From the NCBI GenBank assembly GCA_021775875.1, contig JAJFHA010000018.1, positions 1-64,000 of the forward strand: a stretch of DNA of 64,000 bases, read 5' to 3'. Source of the stretch: Hyphomicrobiales bacterium. Its GTDB lineage: Bacteria; Pseudomonadota; Alphaproteobacteria; Rhizobiales; NORP267. The notes under the pieces are model-generated. The model had not been told where the DNA came from. It did no database searches and worked only from the letters and a program-made list of their open reading frames with translations. Position numbers and translations under genes: made by a program. Of the stretch, positions 51,793-62,447 are shown in pieces (position 1 is the first letter of the stretch; each line of letters opens with the position of its first letter).

Positions 51793-53604
51793 TTGGCCGT
51801 CCGTAAACTCTCGGATTCAGTTATCAACCGCATCGCTGCCGGTGAGGTGGTCGAGCGCCCGGCCAGCGCCGTCAAGGAACTGGTCGAAAACGCGCTGGAT
51901 GCCGGTGCCCGCAATGTGGAAATCGTTGCTGAGGTCGGAGGCCTCGCGCTGATCCGGATTATCGATGACGGCCACGGCATGGACGAGAGGGATCTCGCTT
52001 TGTCGGTTGAGCGCCATGCCACATCAAAACTCAATGATGAAGAATTGCTGCGGATCAACACGCTGGGGTTTCGGGGCGAGGCGCTGCCGTCAATAGCTTC
52101 TGTGGCGAAATTGACCATCACCACCCATGCTAAGAATGCTCCCCATGGTTGGGAATTGACCGTGAATGCTGGACGCAAATCTCCGATCCGGCCAGGTTCA
52201 TTGCCGAGGGGAACGCGAGTTGAAGTAGAAAACCTGTTTCGTCCAACTCCGGCCCGGCTTAAATTCCAAAAATCTGAACGTTCGGAAAATGCAGCTATTA
52301 CCGATATAGTCAAGCGCCTTGCAATGGCCAATCCGGAAACCGGATTTTCGCTGACGACGGGAGAGCGTATATCGCTCACTCTGCCGCCAACAACCGGGTT
52401 GTTTGATGACGCCCGCCTGGCCCGTCTTTCGCGGATCATGGGGGCTGAATTTGCTGATAATGCTCTGAAAATTGATGCAACGCGCGAGGGCTTGAGGTTG
52501 TCCGGATATGCCGGACTACCAACCCTCAACCGGGCCAATGCCGGGATGCAATATCTGTTTGTGAATGGCAGACCAGTGCGCGACAAATTGTTGTTTGGCG
52601 CAGTGCGCGGGGCCTATGCCGATGTCCTGCATCATGGCCGACACCCGTTATTGGCTTTGTTTGTTGACCTGCCACCGGTCGATGTGGATGTGAATGTGCA
52701 CCCGACAAAAGCCGAGGTGCGGTTTCGTGACCCGGGCCTTGTGCGCGGGTTGATTGTCGGGGCGCTGAAGGCTGCCTTGCACAATGCCGGTCACCGCGCC
52801 TCCACAAGTGTCGCTTCAGCGTCTCTGGCGGCGTTCCGGCCAGAATCGGGTTTTACTGGCCAGACTTATCCATCGGGCTGGTCACCGGCAGGGGGCAATC
52901 CGGTTGGCTTTGCCGAAGGCGGTAGCGGGATCCAAACAGCCGAAACCCTTGGGTTTGGGCCTCAGGCATCCAGTGGAGATATCGCGCCTTCGCTCGCCGC
53001 CCCGGCGGCAGACCAGCTTGATCGGCCATTGGGCGCGGCACGGGCGCAAATCCACGAAAATTACATCGTCAGCCAGACCCGCGATGGCCTGATCCTGGTT
53101 GACCAGCACGCCGCCCATGAGCGCATTGTCTTTGAAACGATGAAAGCATCATTGGCAGCATCCGGCGTTGCCAAACAAGGGCTCTTGATCCCTGAAATTG
53201 TAGAACTTGATGCGGCAGAAGCGGATCAATTGGCCGCGCGGGCTCCGGAATTGGCCGATCTCGGTCTGGTGATTGAGCCTTTTGGCAATGGCGCAATTTG
53301 TGTGCGTGAAGTGCCCGCGATGCTTGGCGAAATTGACATTGCCGGTTTGATTAAAGATCTGGCCGCTGATCTGGCCGATATCGAAATGACGGTCGGGTTA
53401 AAGGAAAAGCTGGAAGACGTCTGCGCCACCATGGCGTGTCATGGCAGTGTCCGGTCCGGGCGACGGCTCAATGGTCAGGAAATGAATGCGCTATTGCGGC
53501 AGATGGAAGAAACGCCATTTTCCGGCCAGTGCAATCATGGCCGCCCGACTTATGTGGAACTGAAACTCGCGGATATCGAGCGGTTATTTGGTAGGCGGGG
53601 CTAG
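51793..53604 (+). CDS. mutL: DNA mismatch repair protein MutL
   Basis: This 603-residue protein has a GHKL ATPase N-domain ([21 protein letters not shown]) and a C-terminal dimer domain. The endonuclease motif [12 protein letters not shown] matches DQHA-x2-E-x4-E, so this is a nicking MutL, as expected where MutH is absent. The TTG at 51793 has AAGGAG at eight bases; GTG at 51784 overlaps that site and is less likely. It follows pgi by 24 bases. Confidence 0.96.
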   Translation: MAVRKLSDSVINRIAAGEVVERPASAVKELVENALDAGARNVEIVAEVGGLALIRIIDDGHGMDERDLALSVERHATSKLNDEELLRINTLGFRGEALPSIASVAKLTITTHAKNAPHGWELTVNAGRKSPIRPGSLPRGTRVEVENLFRPTPARLKFQKSERSENAAITDIVKRLAMANPETGFSLTTGERISLTLPPTTGLFDDARLARLSRIMGAEFADNALKIDATREGLRLSGYAGLPTLNRANAGMQYLFVNGRPVRDKLLFGAVRGAYADVLHHGRHPLLALFVDLPPVDVDVNVHPTKAEVRFRDPGLVRGLIVGALKAALHNAGHRASTSVASASLAAFRPESGFTGQTYPSGWSPAGGNPVGFAEGGSGIQTAETLGFGPQASSGDIAPSLAAPAADQLDRPLGAARAQIHENYIVSQTRDGLILVDQHAAHERIVFETMKASLAASGVAKQGLLIPEIVELDAAEADQLAARAPELADLGLVIEPFGNGAICVREVPAMLGEIDIAGLIKDLAADLADIEMTVGLKEKLEDVCATMACHGSVRSGRRLNGQEMNALLRQMEETPFSGQCNHGRPTYVELKLADIERLFGRRG

Positions 53605-53611
53605 GAGTTTG

Positions 53612-54184
53612 TCATGCTTCGTCCGACAACGTCATGAATATAATTTCGCTTTCCCCCTGCCTGCGCCGGTCCTGCTCTGTGAAGCCGGGCGGGGAACCGA
53701 ATTCCGCAGCCGCGCTTTCTTCCACCATGATGATAGCATTGGGCGCGATCCAGCCTCCCTCGCGACAGGCGATGAGGGCCTTGGTCGCCAGGTTTTGGCC
53801 GTAAGGCGGATCGGCGAAAATAATCGAAAATTGACCAGATTTTCCAGCCTCTCCCAATTTAGTGGCGTCGCGCTTGAAAAGTCGTGTTGTGCCACCGGCT
53901 CCAAAAGTCTCGATATTTTGCCGGATCAGGCCCCGCGATGTGGCAGCATCATCGACAAACAACACAAATTTTGCCCCCCGCGAAAGGGCTTCAAAACCAA
54001 GTGCGCCGGTTCCTGCAAATAAATCAAGAACCCGCGCATCGGGAACCGGATCATCAAATTGACCGCGGGATAGAATGTTAAAAATCGTTTCGCGCAACCG
54101 GTCGCTGGTGGGGCGCAACCGTTGATCTTTGGCCGCTGGACTGGCGAGACTGCGCCCGCGATATGTGCCGCCCACGACCCGCAT
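53612..54184 (-). CDS. rsmD: 16S rRNA (guanine966-N2)-methyltransferase
   Basis: This 190-residue enzyme has the SAM motif VLDLFAGTGALGFEALSRGA near residue 52 and the catalytic DPPY near residue 125. The start MRVVGGTYRGR is typical of RsmD. It overlaps the rluB stop by one base (TAATG), so the two rRNA-modifying enzymes are coupled. It converges with mutL. Confidence 0.95.
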   Translation of the reverse strand: MRVVGGTYRGRSLASPAAKDQRLRPTSDRLRETIFNILSRGQFDDPVPDARVLDLFAGTGALGFEALSRGAKFVLFVDDAATSRGLIRQNIETFGAGGTTRLFKRDATKLGEAGKSGQFSIIFADPPYGQNLATKALIACREGGWIAPNAIIMVEESAAAEFGSPPGFTEQDRRRQGESEIIFMTLSDEA

Positions 54185-54963
54185 TAGCGCGCCGGGACCT
54201 TGAGCCCGGCATCGTGAATGCGCTTCTTGCCAAGTTGATCCCGCAATACTTGTGGTGCGATCTCTTCTACTTCTCCAACTTTCAAGCCGCCGAGAATGAA
54301 AGGGCCGTAGGAGATCCGTATCAATCGGTTCACGGTCAGGTCAAGGCTGCGGAGAACATTCCGGACTTCCCGGTTTTTACCCTCTTTGAGGGTCACCATC
54401 AGCCAGCTGTTATGGCCTTGCTGGCGCTCCAGTTTGGCTTCAATGGGTCCGTATTTTATACCCTCAACGATTGTACCATTCGCAAGCCGCTCCAGCGCTT
54501 TTTCCGATACCCGGCCATGCACCCGGACCCGGTAGCGCCGGGTCCAGCCGGTATCCGGCAATTCCAGCATGCGCGACAGCGCCCCGTCATTGGTCAAAAG
54601 CAACAAGCCTTCAGACGTTAAATCCAGACGCCCCACGGAAATCAACCGGGGCAGGTCATCGGGCAATTTATCAAATACAGTGGTCCGTTCCTGGGGGTCA
54701 GAATGAGTTGTGACCAACCCGGACGGTTTATGGTACCGCCACAGTCGGGTAAAATCGGCACGCTTGATCCGCTCCCCGTCAAATGTGATGACGTCGTCCG
54801 GCCCGACCAGAACAGCCGGGGTTTTTAATGTGACGCCGTTGACATCAACCCGCCCGGCTACAATCCAGCGCTCAGCTTCGCGCCGGGAACAAACCCCCGC
54901 ACGCGCCATAACTTTGGCGATCCGTTCGCCCGTTGGGATGACAGGTTCTGAATTGTCAGACAT
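54184..54963 (-). CDS. rluB: 23S rRNA pseudouridine synthase RluB-type
   Basis: This 259-residue protein has an N-terminal S4 RNA-binding domain (RIAKVMARAGVCSRREAE) and an RsuA-family catalytic domain with GRLDLTSEGLLLLTNDG, whose Asp is the catalytic residue. It is of the RluB/RluF type that modifies 23S rRNA near position 2605. It is divergent from tadA across 42 bases. Confidence 0.92.
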   Translation of the reverse strand: MSDNSEPVIPTGERIAKVMARAGVCSRREAERWIVAGRVDVNGVTLKTPAVLVGPDDVITFDGERIKRADFTRLWRYHKPSGLVTTHSDPQERTTVFDKLPDDLPRLISVGRLDLTSEGLLLLTNDGALSRMLELPDTGWTRRYRVRVHGRVSEKALERLANGTIVEGIKYGPIEAKLERQQGHNSWLMVTLKEGKNREVRNVLRSLDLTVNRLIRISYGPFILGGLKVGEVEEIAPQVLRDQLGKKRIHDAGLKVPAR

Positions 54964-55005
54964 CGTCTCTTGACCTCAAAGGTTCGACGCGGCAGTGAAG
55001 GCGTC

Positions 55006-55485
55006 ATGACGGCGAAACTTTCAGAAACATCTGCTACCCGCAAGGGGCAATGGATGGATCACGCCATGATATTGGCAAAAAAAGCCGCCGACCTTGGTGA
55101 AGTGCCGGTTGGGGCGATTGTCGTATCCCCAAACGGAGATTTTCTGGCAGATGCCCATAACGAGGTGATTTCCGGTTCGGACCCGGCGGGTCACGCGGAA
55201 ATCCTGGCGCTCCGCCGGGCGGCTGAGAAATTCGGTTCCGAACGGCTCACTGGATGTGATCTTTATGTAACGCTGGAACCTTGCACAATGTGCGCGGCGG
55301 CGATTTCGTTTGCCCGCATCCGCCGGCTTTATTTCGCAGCATTCGACGTGAAAGCCGGGGCGGTTGAAAACGGCGTGCGGTTTTTCAACGCCGACACCTG
55401 TCATCACAGTCCGGAAGTTTACGGTGGCGTTGGCGAAACGGCAGCGTCCGAATTGCTGAAATCCTTCTTCGCTGCCCGGCGCTAA
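55006..55485 (+). CDS. tadA: tRNA-specific adenosine deaminase
   Basis: This 159-residue zinc deaminase makes inosine at the wobble position of tRNA-Arg. The zinc site is HAEILALR and PCTMCAAAI. ATG 55006 gives a near-normal length; the upstream TTG 54970 is less likely. Its stop overlaps that of the convergent patatin gene by four bases. Confidence 0.94.
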   Translation: MTAKLSETSATRKGQWMDHAMILAKKAADLGEVPVGAIVVSPNGDFLADAHNEVISGSDPAGHAEILALRRAAEKFGSERLTGCDLYVTLEPCTMCAAAISFARIRRLYFAAFDVKAGAVENGVRFFNADTCHHSPEVYGGVGETAASELLKSFFAARR

Positions 55486-56330
55486 TCGGCTCTCGCCAGA
55501 ATCTCTTCGATTTTCCGTTTCAACTCATCCTTGAACGGGATAGCAGCAGTGAGAATTTCATCGATCTTGAGAAAATCCAGCACCTTGAAATTGTCCGTCG
55601 GGGGGCGCAATAAAATTTCCGGGCTGAAATCCTCTAGCTTTTTGGCGGTTATGGTTTGAGACAGGATTTGCATCGCCCCAAACACAACACTGGTCGGCGA
55701 GGGTAGGGGTTCATCCTCTTCTTCAACCGGACCACCCATTACATCAAGGGCGATTGTGATGCCTGTTTTTGGCACATGATCAAACGGTAGCGCGTTGGAC
55801 GCCCCGCCGTCGATCAAGACACGGCTATCAATGACCACCGGTTTGAATATGGCTGGAAGCGCGATGGATGCGGCAACGGCCGACCGCATGTCGCCGTTGC
55901 GGAACAATGTTTCGTGCCATCCGAAATAGTCGGTGGCGACAATGGTCAGCGGGATTTCAGTATTTTCAATGAGGCTGGAAACCGTTGGCGGCAAAACGGT
56001 TTCAAGAACCTGCTCGGCGTCAAACTGGCCAAGTTTCGCCGTTCCCCACCCGAGTGTGACCTTTGGCCGGATGCCCCATATTTTAGCGAGCAACGCGCCT
56101 TTATTATTCAGGATGCGGGTTGTGTGTTCGCGAATTTCAGCGCCCGAAACCCCGCTCGCATAGGCCGCCCCCATGATCGCGCCCATGCTGGTCCCGGCAA
56201 TATGGGCTGGTCGCAAACCAAGCTCGTCAAAGGCTTCCAGCGCCACAATGTGGGTAAGCCCGCGCGCACCGCCGCCGCCAAGCACAAGTTGGATATCTTT
56301 GTCAGACCCGGAACGTCGCACCGTGTTCAT
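55482..56330 (-). CDS. Patatin-like phospholipase family protein
   Basis: This 282-residue protein has the oxyanion loop GGGGARG near residue 21, the nucleophile motif GTSMG near residue 50, and the catalytic-dyad Asp in LIDGGASN near residue 178. It likely hydrolyses lipid esters in the cytoplasm or inner membrane face. Its ATG overlaps the end of the phosphotransferase gene by four bases, so an earlier ATG at 56360 is less likely. Confidence 0.93.
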   Translation of the reverse strand: MNTVRRSGSDKDIQLVLGGGGARGLTHIVALEAFDELGLRPAHIAGTSMGAIMGAAYASGVSGAEIREHTTRILNNKGALLAKIWGIRPKVTLGWGTAKLGQFDAEQVLETVLPPTVSSLIENTEIPLTIVATDYFGWHETLFRNGDMRSAVAASIALPAIFKPVVIDSRVLIDGGASNALPFDHVPKTGITIALDVMGGPVEEEDEPLPSPTSVVFGAMQILSQTITAKKLEDFSPEILLRPPTDNFKVLDFLKIDEILTAAIPFKDELKRKIEEILARAD

Positions 56331-57418
56331 TTGGCCCCGGCCCGTATGGCATATTGCCATGCAAGTGCTGCCAGCGGCTGGACCCGCGCCCCCATTTGTT
56401 CGGCAACCGAACTTGCCGCCGTCCCGTCACGGACCCGGCCAACAATGCCCTGCAAAATGGCGGCGAGGCGGAACAGGTTATAGGCAAAATAGGTGTCAAT
56501 ATCAGGAATGCCGCTGCGCCCAGTCGCTTCGCAATATTCGGCGACATATTCGTCAATGCCTGGAATACCGAGCGCCTCAAGATCAAGGTCGACGAGGCTG
56601 CCCGGCCCAACCCCGGTTTCAGATTCCGGCATAATCCACTGCATCAGATGATAGGTGAAATCTGCAATCGGGTCTCCAAGCGTCGATAATTCCCAATCCA
56701 GAACCGCCAGAATTTCGGGGCGGTCGGGAGCCAGAATGGCGTTATCGAGACGAAAATCGCCATGGATCAACGCCGCCGGGCCTTCTTCCGGCAGGTTTTC
56801 CGGGAGCCAGGCAATGAGATGCTCCATCTCGGCAACTTCGCTGGTTTCTGAGGCTTTATATTGCTTTGACCAGCGACCCACCTGACGCGCTACATAATTT
56901 GCCGGTCTGCCAAAATCACTCAATCCCACCGCGTCGATATCAGTGGTGTGAAGCTTGGCCATGGTTTTGTTCAGTTCGTGAAAAATTTCACGACGTTCGG
57001 CTTTATCGACGCCAGGCACATGGGCATCCCAGATTACCCGTCCCGCGACAAAATCCATTACGTAAAATGCCGTGCCGATAACGTCATCATCCTCGCAAAG
57101 GATATGCGCTTTCGGCACTGGAAAATTGGTCTGGTTGAGGGCGCTGATAACCCGGTATTCGCGGTCCACCGCGTGCGCCGATGGCAGCAATTTTCCGGGG
57201 GGCTTTCGCCGCAACACATAGGCGCCTGATCCCGCTTCAATTTTATAGGTGGGATTGGATTGCCCACCCTTGAATTGGCTCAGCCTAATCGGCCCGGAAA
57301 ATCCGGGTATTTCGGATTTCAGATAGGCTTCCAGACGGGCCTCATCGAATTTGAAGGCGTCGCTGACCTCGCGGGTGCCGGAGAAAGTTTCCTGACGATC
57401 AATAGGGGAATTGTCCAT
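56327..57418 (-). CDS. Aminoglycoside-phosphotransferase-fold protein (ACAD10/FadE-linked type)
   Basis: This 363-residue kinase-like protein has HGDFRLDN (Brenner catalytic loop) and DWELSTLGDP (metal-binding Asp), as in the phosphotransferases that phosphorylate 4-hydroxyacyl-CoAs or are found fused to acyl-CoA dehydrogenases. It is probably not an antibiotic resistance gene. It overlaps the patatin gene and follows the hydrolase gene by 3 bases, so the three form an operon with purD. Confidence 0.88.
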   Translation of the reverse strand: MDNSPIDRQETFSGTREVSDAFKFDEARLEAYLKSEIPGFSGPIRLSQFKGGQSNPTYKIEAGSGAYVLRRKPPGKLLPSAHAVDREYRVISALNQTNFPVPKAHILCEDDDVIGTAFYVMDFVAGRVIWDAHVPGVDKAERREIFHELNKTMAKLHTTDIDAVGLSDFGRPANYVARQVGRWSKQYKASETSEVAEMEHLIAWLPENLPEEGPAALIHGDFRLDNAILAPDRPEILAVLDWELSTLGDPIADFTYHLMQWIMPESETGVGPGSLVDLDLEALGIPGIDEYVAEYCEATGRSGIPDIDTYFAYNLFRLAAILQGIVGRVRDGTAASSVAEQMGARVQPLAALAWQYAIRAGAK

Positions 57419-57421
57419 AGG

Positions 57422-58324
57422 TTATTTTTTAAGGAAAGGCAGCAGGTTTTCAAGGGTATCTGTTGGATTTTCTTCTGCCATGAAATGTCCTGAATCAATC
57501 GCCTGACCGCTGACATCTTTGCCCCATTCCTGCCAGACCGCCAGCGGGCCGTCGGTTTCGCCAGGAATTCCGGCATCTCCCCAAAGCGCCAATAGCGGGC
57601 AATTGATCAGATTGCCCTTTTCGCGATCCATCTCATCGGCACGCAGATCATAGGTTTGCCCGGCGCGATAATCTTCGCAGGTTGCCCGCACATGCTGTTT
57701 TTGCGAAAAATGGTGGCGGTAATGAGCCAGCGCTTCATCGCTGAATCCAGACAGGTCTTTGCTCTTGGTCCAGCTTGCAATTGTATATTCGAGGAATTCT
57801 ACAGGGGCCTTCTCGATCAGCATTTCGGGCAACGGAAACGGTTGGGCCAGAAACAGCCAATGATAGGTTTTCATCGCCAGTTGGACGGTAAAATTATGCC
57901 ACATGGCATGGGTTGGAATAATATCCAGCACCGCAAGGCGGTTGACCTTGTCGGCATAATCTAGCGCCATGCGATACCCGACGCGTCCGCCGCGATCATG
58001 ACCAACGATGCGGAAATCATCACATCCGAACGATCCCATGACTTCGACCAGATCGTTCGCCATGGCGCGTTTTGAATATGTGAAATTGAGCGGATCTGCC
58101 GGCGGACACGAACTTTCGCCATAGCCCCGTAAATCAGGGATCACCAACGTAAAATGTTCGCTCAATTCAGCGGCAACCTTGTGCCACATGACATGACTTT
58201 GCGGATAACCATGGATCAGCAAAAGCGGCGGGCCAGACCCGCCCTTACGCGCAAAAATGGTTGCATCAGGGGTGTCTATCAGGTGGGATTCAAAGCTTGG
58301 AAACAGGTCGATCAGTTCAGCCAT
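57422..58324 (-). CDS. Alpha/beta hydrolase, fluoroacetate dehalogenase-like
   Basis: This 300-residue alpha/beta hydrolase has an Asp nucleophile in GHDRGG, rather than Ser. With ATG at 58324 every key residue of the well-studied fluoroacetate dehalogenase falls at the same number: D110, R111, R114, D134, H155, W156, W185, Y219, H280. These are the nucleophile, the carboxylate-binding arginines, the acid and His of the triad, and the halide pocket. It should therefore cleave the C-halogen bond of 2-haloacids. The numbering is from recall of the family, so it is inference. AGGTGG precedes the ATG. It overlaps purD by eight bases. Confidence 0.82.
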   Translation of the reverse strand: MAELIDLFPSFESHLIDTPDATIFARKGGSGPPLLLIHGYPQSHVMWHKVAAELSEHFTLVIPDLRGYGESSCPPADPLNFTYSKRAMANDLVEVMGSFGCDDFRIVGHDRGGRVGYRMALDYADKVNRLAVLDIIPTHAMWHNFTVQLAMKTYHWLFLAQPFPLPEMLIEKAPVEFLEYTIASWTKSKDLSGFSDEALAHYRHHFSQKQHVRATCEDYRAGQTYDLRADEMDREKGNLINCPLLALWGDAGIPGETDGPLAVWQEWGKDVSGQAIDSGHFMAEENPTDTLENLLPFLKK

Positions 58325-59600
58325 TTTTATCCACCTTTTCGCGCTCGATTGCACGCCAGCCAATATCGTTGCGGTAAAAACCCTCCGGCCAGTCAATGTC
58401 TATGATTCTGGCATAGGCCAAATCACGCGCTGCACGGACGGTCTTGCCGCGCGCTGTTACCGCAAGCACGCGCCCGCCACTTGCTACGATATTATCGCCG
58501 TCCCGTTTTGTCCCGGCATGGAAAATCACAACATCATCGCTTGCGTCATCAATGCCTCCAATGCGGCTACCCTTTTTATAATCTCCCGGATAGCCCTTTG
58601 TCGCCATCACAACGGTAAGAGCCGGGTCATCGTGCCATTCTACCATGTCGGGTGAGAGCCGGGCTTCGCTTGTCGCGGCGAGGATTTCAAGCAAATCGGA
58701 TTTAAGACGCATCGCTAGCACCTGACATTCCGGGTCGCCAAAGCGCACGTTATATTCGATCAGTTTCGGTCCTTCATCGGTGATCATCAGACCCGCATAG
58801 AGAATGCCTTCAAACGGCGTCCCGGCTGTTTTCATCGCGGCGAGGGTTGGCTCGATGATATCATTCATAGTCCGCGCGATCATGGCGTCGGTCATGACAG
58901 GTGCCGGAGAGTATGCACCCATACCGCCGGTATTCGGTCCCTCATCATTGTCGAAGGCGCGTTTATGGTCTTGAGCTGTTGCCAGCGGCACGGTCGTTTT
59001 GCCGTCCGAGAGGACAAAAAAGCTCGCTTCTTCGCCCACAAGAAATTCTTCAATCACCACTTCATTGCCAGCCTTGCCGAAGCGCCCGTCGAAAATTTCA
59101 CTAATTGCGGCAATGGCCTCGGCAACTGTTTCAGCAACCGTCACGCCTTTGCCCGCAGCCAGGCCGTCAGCCTTGACTACAATCGGTGCGCCGTGGTCGC
59201 GGACCCAGGCTTCGGCGGGGGCCTGTTCGCTAAATCTGGCATAGTCGGCGGTGGGTATATTGTTGGCGGCGCACAAGTCTTTCATAAAGCCTTTGGACGC
59301 TTCAAGCCGGGCACCGGCAGCGCTTGGACCAAATACCGGAATACCGGCTTGGCGCAAATCATCTCCAAGCCCGTCGGCAAGCGGGTCTTCTGGACCGATC
59401 ACTACGAGCTGGATCTTTTTTTCTTTGCAGAAATCAACGACCGCACAATGGTTGCCAGAATCAAGCGACACGCATTCGGCCAGGTTTTCAATGCCGCCAT
59501 TTCCCGGCGCACAAAAAAGTTTGTTCAGCGACGGGCTTTTGGCGATGGCCCAGCAAAGGGCATGTTCCCGTCCGCCAGACCCAATGATCAGGACATTCAT
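58317..59600 (-). CDS. purD: Phosphoribosylamine–glycine ligase
   Basis: This 427-residue ATP-grasp enzyme makes GAR in purine synthesis. It has [15 protein letters not shown] at the start, the ATP-grasp [13 protein letters not shown], and [10 protein letters not shown] for metal binding. A GTG just before the ATG is ignored. It is the first gene of a run with the hydrolase, phosphotransferase and patatin genes on the minus strand, and divergent from xseA. Confidence 0.96.
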   Translation of the reverse strand: MNVLIIGSGGREHALCWAIAKSPSLNKLFCAPGNGGIENLAECVSLDSGNHCAVVDFCKEKKIQLVVIGPEDPLADGLGDDLRQAGIPVFGPSAAGARLEASKGFMKDLCAANNIPTADYARFSEQAPAEAWVRDHGAPIVVKADGLAAGKGVTVAETVAEAIAAISEIFDGRFGKAGNEVVIEEFLVGEEASFFVLSDGKTTVPLATAQDHKRAFDNDEGPNTGGMGAYSPAPVMTDAMIARTMNDIIEPTLAAMKTAGTPFEGILYAGLMITDEGPKLIEYNVRFGDPECQVLAMRLKSDLLEILAATSEARLSPDMVEWHDDPALTVVMATKGYPGDYKKGSRIGGIDDASDDVVIFHAGTKRDGDNIVASGGRVLAVTARGKTVRAARDLAYARIIDIDWPEGFYRNDIGWRAIEREKVDKNG

Positions 59601-59709
59601 CACGGTGTTGTTCCGTTCTGTTTTCGGGGGTGAAGAATCCTTTCTCGTCTTGTAGCATTGTCCGGAATATGACTAAACCTGATCGAGCGAGATTATTCCG
59701 GCAATTTTC

Positions 59710-61146
59710 ATGACAGATAGTGAACCTACAAACCTGGTCGAATATTCGGTTTCCGAATTATCGAACGCATTGAAGCGCACGGTCGAAGATACTTATGGCC
59801 ATGTGCGGGTGCGCGGCGAGCTTGGCCGTATTTCGCGCCCGGGTTCCGGCCATATTTATCTTGATTTGAAAGATGAGAAATCTGTTATCGCCGGGGTGAT
59901 CTGGAAGGGTGTGGCGACAAAAATGCGCATCGCTCCAGAGCAAGGTCTCGAAGTGATCGCGACCGGCAGGCTCACCACTTATCCCGGCCAGAGCAAATAT
60001 CAGATTGTCATTGAATCGATTGAACCAGCCGGTGTCGGTGCGCTGATGGCTCTGCTGGAGGAACGACGCAAAAAATTCCTCGCCGAAGGTTTGTTCGAAG
60101 ATGCCCACAAAAAGCCGACCCCCTATCTGCCGGATGTGATTGGTGTCGTAACGTCTCCGTCCGGTGCAGTGATCCGCGATATTCTACATCGTTTGGGCGA
60201 CCGGTTCCCGCGCCATGTTTTGGTCTGGCCCGTTCGGGTCCAGGGGGAGACCAGCGCCGGCGAAGTCGCCGCCGCCATCAACGGATTTAACCAACTCGGC
60301 GAAGAAGGCGCGGTGCCGCGGCCAGATCTGTTGATTGTCGCCCGGGGCGGCGGGTCGGTCGAAGACCTGTGGGGGTTCAACGAAGAAATTGTGGTACGCG
60401 CCGCTTTTGCAAGCAATATTCCTCTAATCTCAGCTATCGGCCACGAGACCGACTGGACCCTGCTCGATCATGTGGCGGATATGCGCGCGCCAACGCCGAC
60501 AGCGGCGGCAGAAGCGGCGGTGCCGGTGCGTTCAGACCTGATGGCCAATCTCGATGATCTGGAACGACGGCGCAGGCGCGGCATGGTGCGTCAACTGGAA
60601 GAACACCGCGCCGGGTTGCGAGCCGCAACGCGCGGGCTGCCACGACTTGTTGATCTGCTCGCGGTGCCGCGCCAACGCCTCGATTTAGCGGCGACACGCA
60701 TCGGGCAATCGTTGAAGCTATTCACTTCTGGGCACCGTAACCGCCTGTCGGTGATCACCGCCCGCCTGTCGTCGCGAACGCTGTTGCGCGGTATCATTAT
60801 CCATCAACAACAGATTGCTGATCTGAGTGGGCGGATGTCTCGCTCCATACGTCAGCGACTGGAGAAAGCCGCCAATGCTCTCAAAAGTCAGGCAGGCCTT
60901 ATGAGAACTCTCAGTCATCAAGGGGTATTGGCACGCGGGTTCGCCCTTATTCGCGATGAGGCGGGGGGTGTGATCCGCTCAATTACAGGTCTTACACCGG
61001 GCCGTGAGATTGCGATTGAAGTGGCGGACGGAAGTGCGCAGGCAATTGTCTCGCCCGGCGATGGGGCTGCTGAAACAACCAAAAAGCCAGCTGCGAAACC
61101 CAAAGCGCGCAAGCCTGTTGGTGGCAATCAGGGAAATCTGTTTTAA
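59710..61146 (+). CDS. xseA: Exodeoxyribonuclease VII large subunit
   Basis: This 478-residue nuclease subunit has an N-terminal OB fold ([24 protein letters not shown]), the catalytic domain with [13 protein letters not shown] and [11 protein letters not shown], and a coiled-coil. Its C-terminal tail is a basic, Ala/Lys-rich stretch ([13 protein letters not shown]). The small subunit xseB is not in the window. The divergent purD gene starts 109 bases upstream. Confidence 0.96.
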   Translation: MTDSEPTNLVEYSVSELSNALKRTVEDTYGHVRVRGELGRISRPGSGHIYLDLKDEKSVIAGVIWKGVATKMRIAPEQGLEVIATGRLTTYPGQSKYQIVIESIEPAGVGALMALLEERRKKFLAEGLFEDAHKKPTPYLPDVIGVVTSPSGAVIRDILHRLGDRFPRHVLVWPVRVQGETSAGEVAAAINGFNQLGEEGAVPRPDLLIVARGGGSVEDLWGFNEEIVVRAAFASNIPLISAIGHETDWTLLDHVADMRAPTPTAAAEAAVPVRSDLMANLDDLERRRRRGMVRQLEEHRAGLRAATRGLPRLVDLLAVPRQRLDLAATRIGQSLKLFTSGHRNRLSVITARLSSRTLLRGIIIHQQQIADLSGRMSRSIRQRLEKAANALKSQAGLMRTLSHQGVLARGFALIRDEAGGVIRSITGLTPGREIAIEVADGSAQAIVSPGDGAAETTKKPAAKPKARKPVGGNQGNLF

Positions 61147-61211
61147 GCCCGGACTGGAATCATCCTTCAATCCGCGTTATCTAAAGACAAAAGCAAGCAG
61201 GCGTTGAATTC

Positions 61212-61439
61212 ATGAACCGGTTTGAACCGACATTTCCAGCAGGCACAGAAGCAAAGTTGCATTATGGCGACGGTGATTTCGAAATTGTCCGCAACGGCAA
61301 TTTTGTTCGCTGCGCGGTCACCGACAAAATTATCCCGCTGGACGAATTGCGCTATTGGAGCGTTGATTTGCAGGAAGCCTATGCGACGGCAGATATCGGT
61401 TTCAAACGTTATTCTGAACTTCGGTCCGACAAAAACTAA
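61212..61439 (+). CDS. DUF2093 family protein
   Basis: This 75-residue protein matches DUF2093: EAKLHYGDGDFEIVRNGNFVRCAVT and IPLDELRYWSVD LQEAYA. The family is limited mainly to alphaproteobacteria, usually next to xseA, and has no known function. It converges with lpxK, five bases away. Confidence 0.92.
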   Translation: MNRFEPTFPAGTEAKLHYGDGDFEIVRNGNFVRCAVTDKIIPLDELRYWSVDLQEAYATADIGFKRYSELRSDKN

Positions 61440-61444
61440 CGATT

Positions 61445-62440
61445 CTATTTTCCTAATTTGGTCTGGATCAGAGCCGCCAGCCCGTCGCCCTCAATCACCA
61501 ATTCCACGGGTAGGCCGGTCGCTGATTTTTTCAGTTCTTTCTGTACGCTTTCATTTGAAATCCGCACGAGGTCTTTTTCAGTTGTGAATAAAGCCGCGTC
61601 CAATAGTTTAGCTCGGCCAATTAAATACCGCGCATCTGCATCACTAAAAACATGATGATCAGGATAGGGAATCGTATCCACAATCTCAGCGCCGGTTTCT
61701 CGAACGGTCTGGAAGAATTTTTCAGGCCGCCCGATACCGGCAAACGCCAATATCTTTTTTCCCGAAATTTGCGGGGCATCAGCGGATGGCTGGATCGCAG
61801 CCTGGAAACAGGGGATCGCGGCGGATTTGGCTTGCGCTGAAACCTGCGCCCCGGCTTTGCCTGCATCCACCAACAAAACCGCATCTGTATGACTCAATTG
61901 AAATCCAAGTCGGGCCCGCAATGGCCCTGCCGGTATAACCTGCCCGTTGCCGATACCGGTCTGACCATCCACGATTGCGATTGTAATGGTTTTTTTCAGG
62001 GAAGGGTCCTGCAAACCGTCATCCATGATGATGATATCAGCACCTGTCTCAATCGCCGCCTGCGCCCCCGCCTGTCTGTCCTTTGCAACAATGACAGGTC
62101 CGGTGCGGCCAAGCAGCAAGGGCTCGTCACCAACTTCATGTGCCTGATGTCGGGCCACATCCACCAAAACAGGGCCAATGGCACTGCCGCCATATCCTTT
62201 GGAAAGGAAGACAGGATTATAGCCTTGAGAAATTAAATGCTTTGCGATCGCGATCGCAGTCGGTGTTTTGCCAGCGCCGCCAGCGGTGAAATTGCCAACG
62301 CAAATCACAGGAATTTTGGTATCTTTTGGCTTCGCAAAGGCAAACCTCAAACGCGTTGCCAAATGATAGGGCGCTCCGGCCACCGCCAGCAAACCCGTCA
62401 GCGGCCCGGCAGGCCTTGACCAAAAAGAGGGGGCACGCAT
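61445..62440 (-). CDS. lpxK: Tetraacyldisaccharide 4'-kinase
   Basis: This 331-residue membrane-associated kinase phosphorylates the lipid A precursor. The P-loop NFTAGGAGKTP is near residue 50, and a hydrophobic N-terminal helix lies before it. MDDGLQDPSL is the family's second motif. It follows waaA by seven bases, so the two are in one unit. Confidence 0.95.
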   Translation of the reverse strand: MRAPSFWSRPAGPLTGLLAVAGAPYHLATRLRFAFAKPKDTKIPVICVGNFTAGGAGKTPTAIAIAKHLISQGYNPVFLSKGYGGSAIGPVLVDVARHQAHEVGDEPLLLGRTGPVIVAKDRQAGAQAAIETGADIIIMDDGLQDPSLKKTITIAIVDGQTGIGNGQVIPAGPLRARLGFQLSHTDAVLLVDAGKAGAQVSAQAKSAAIPCFQAAIQPSADAPQISGKKILAFAGIGRPEKFFQTVRETGAEIVDTIPYPDHHVFSDADARYLIGRAKLLDAALFTTEKDLVRISNESVQKELKKSATGLPVELVIEGDGLAALIQTKLGK

Positions 62441-62447
62441 GGCAGGA

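Noticed and set aside
58965-59633. Open frame of 222 residues on the plus strand
   Set aside because: It is antisense to purD, which carries all the ATP-grasp motifs, and shows no domain of its own.
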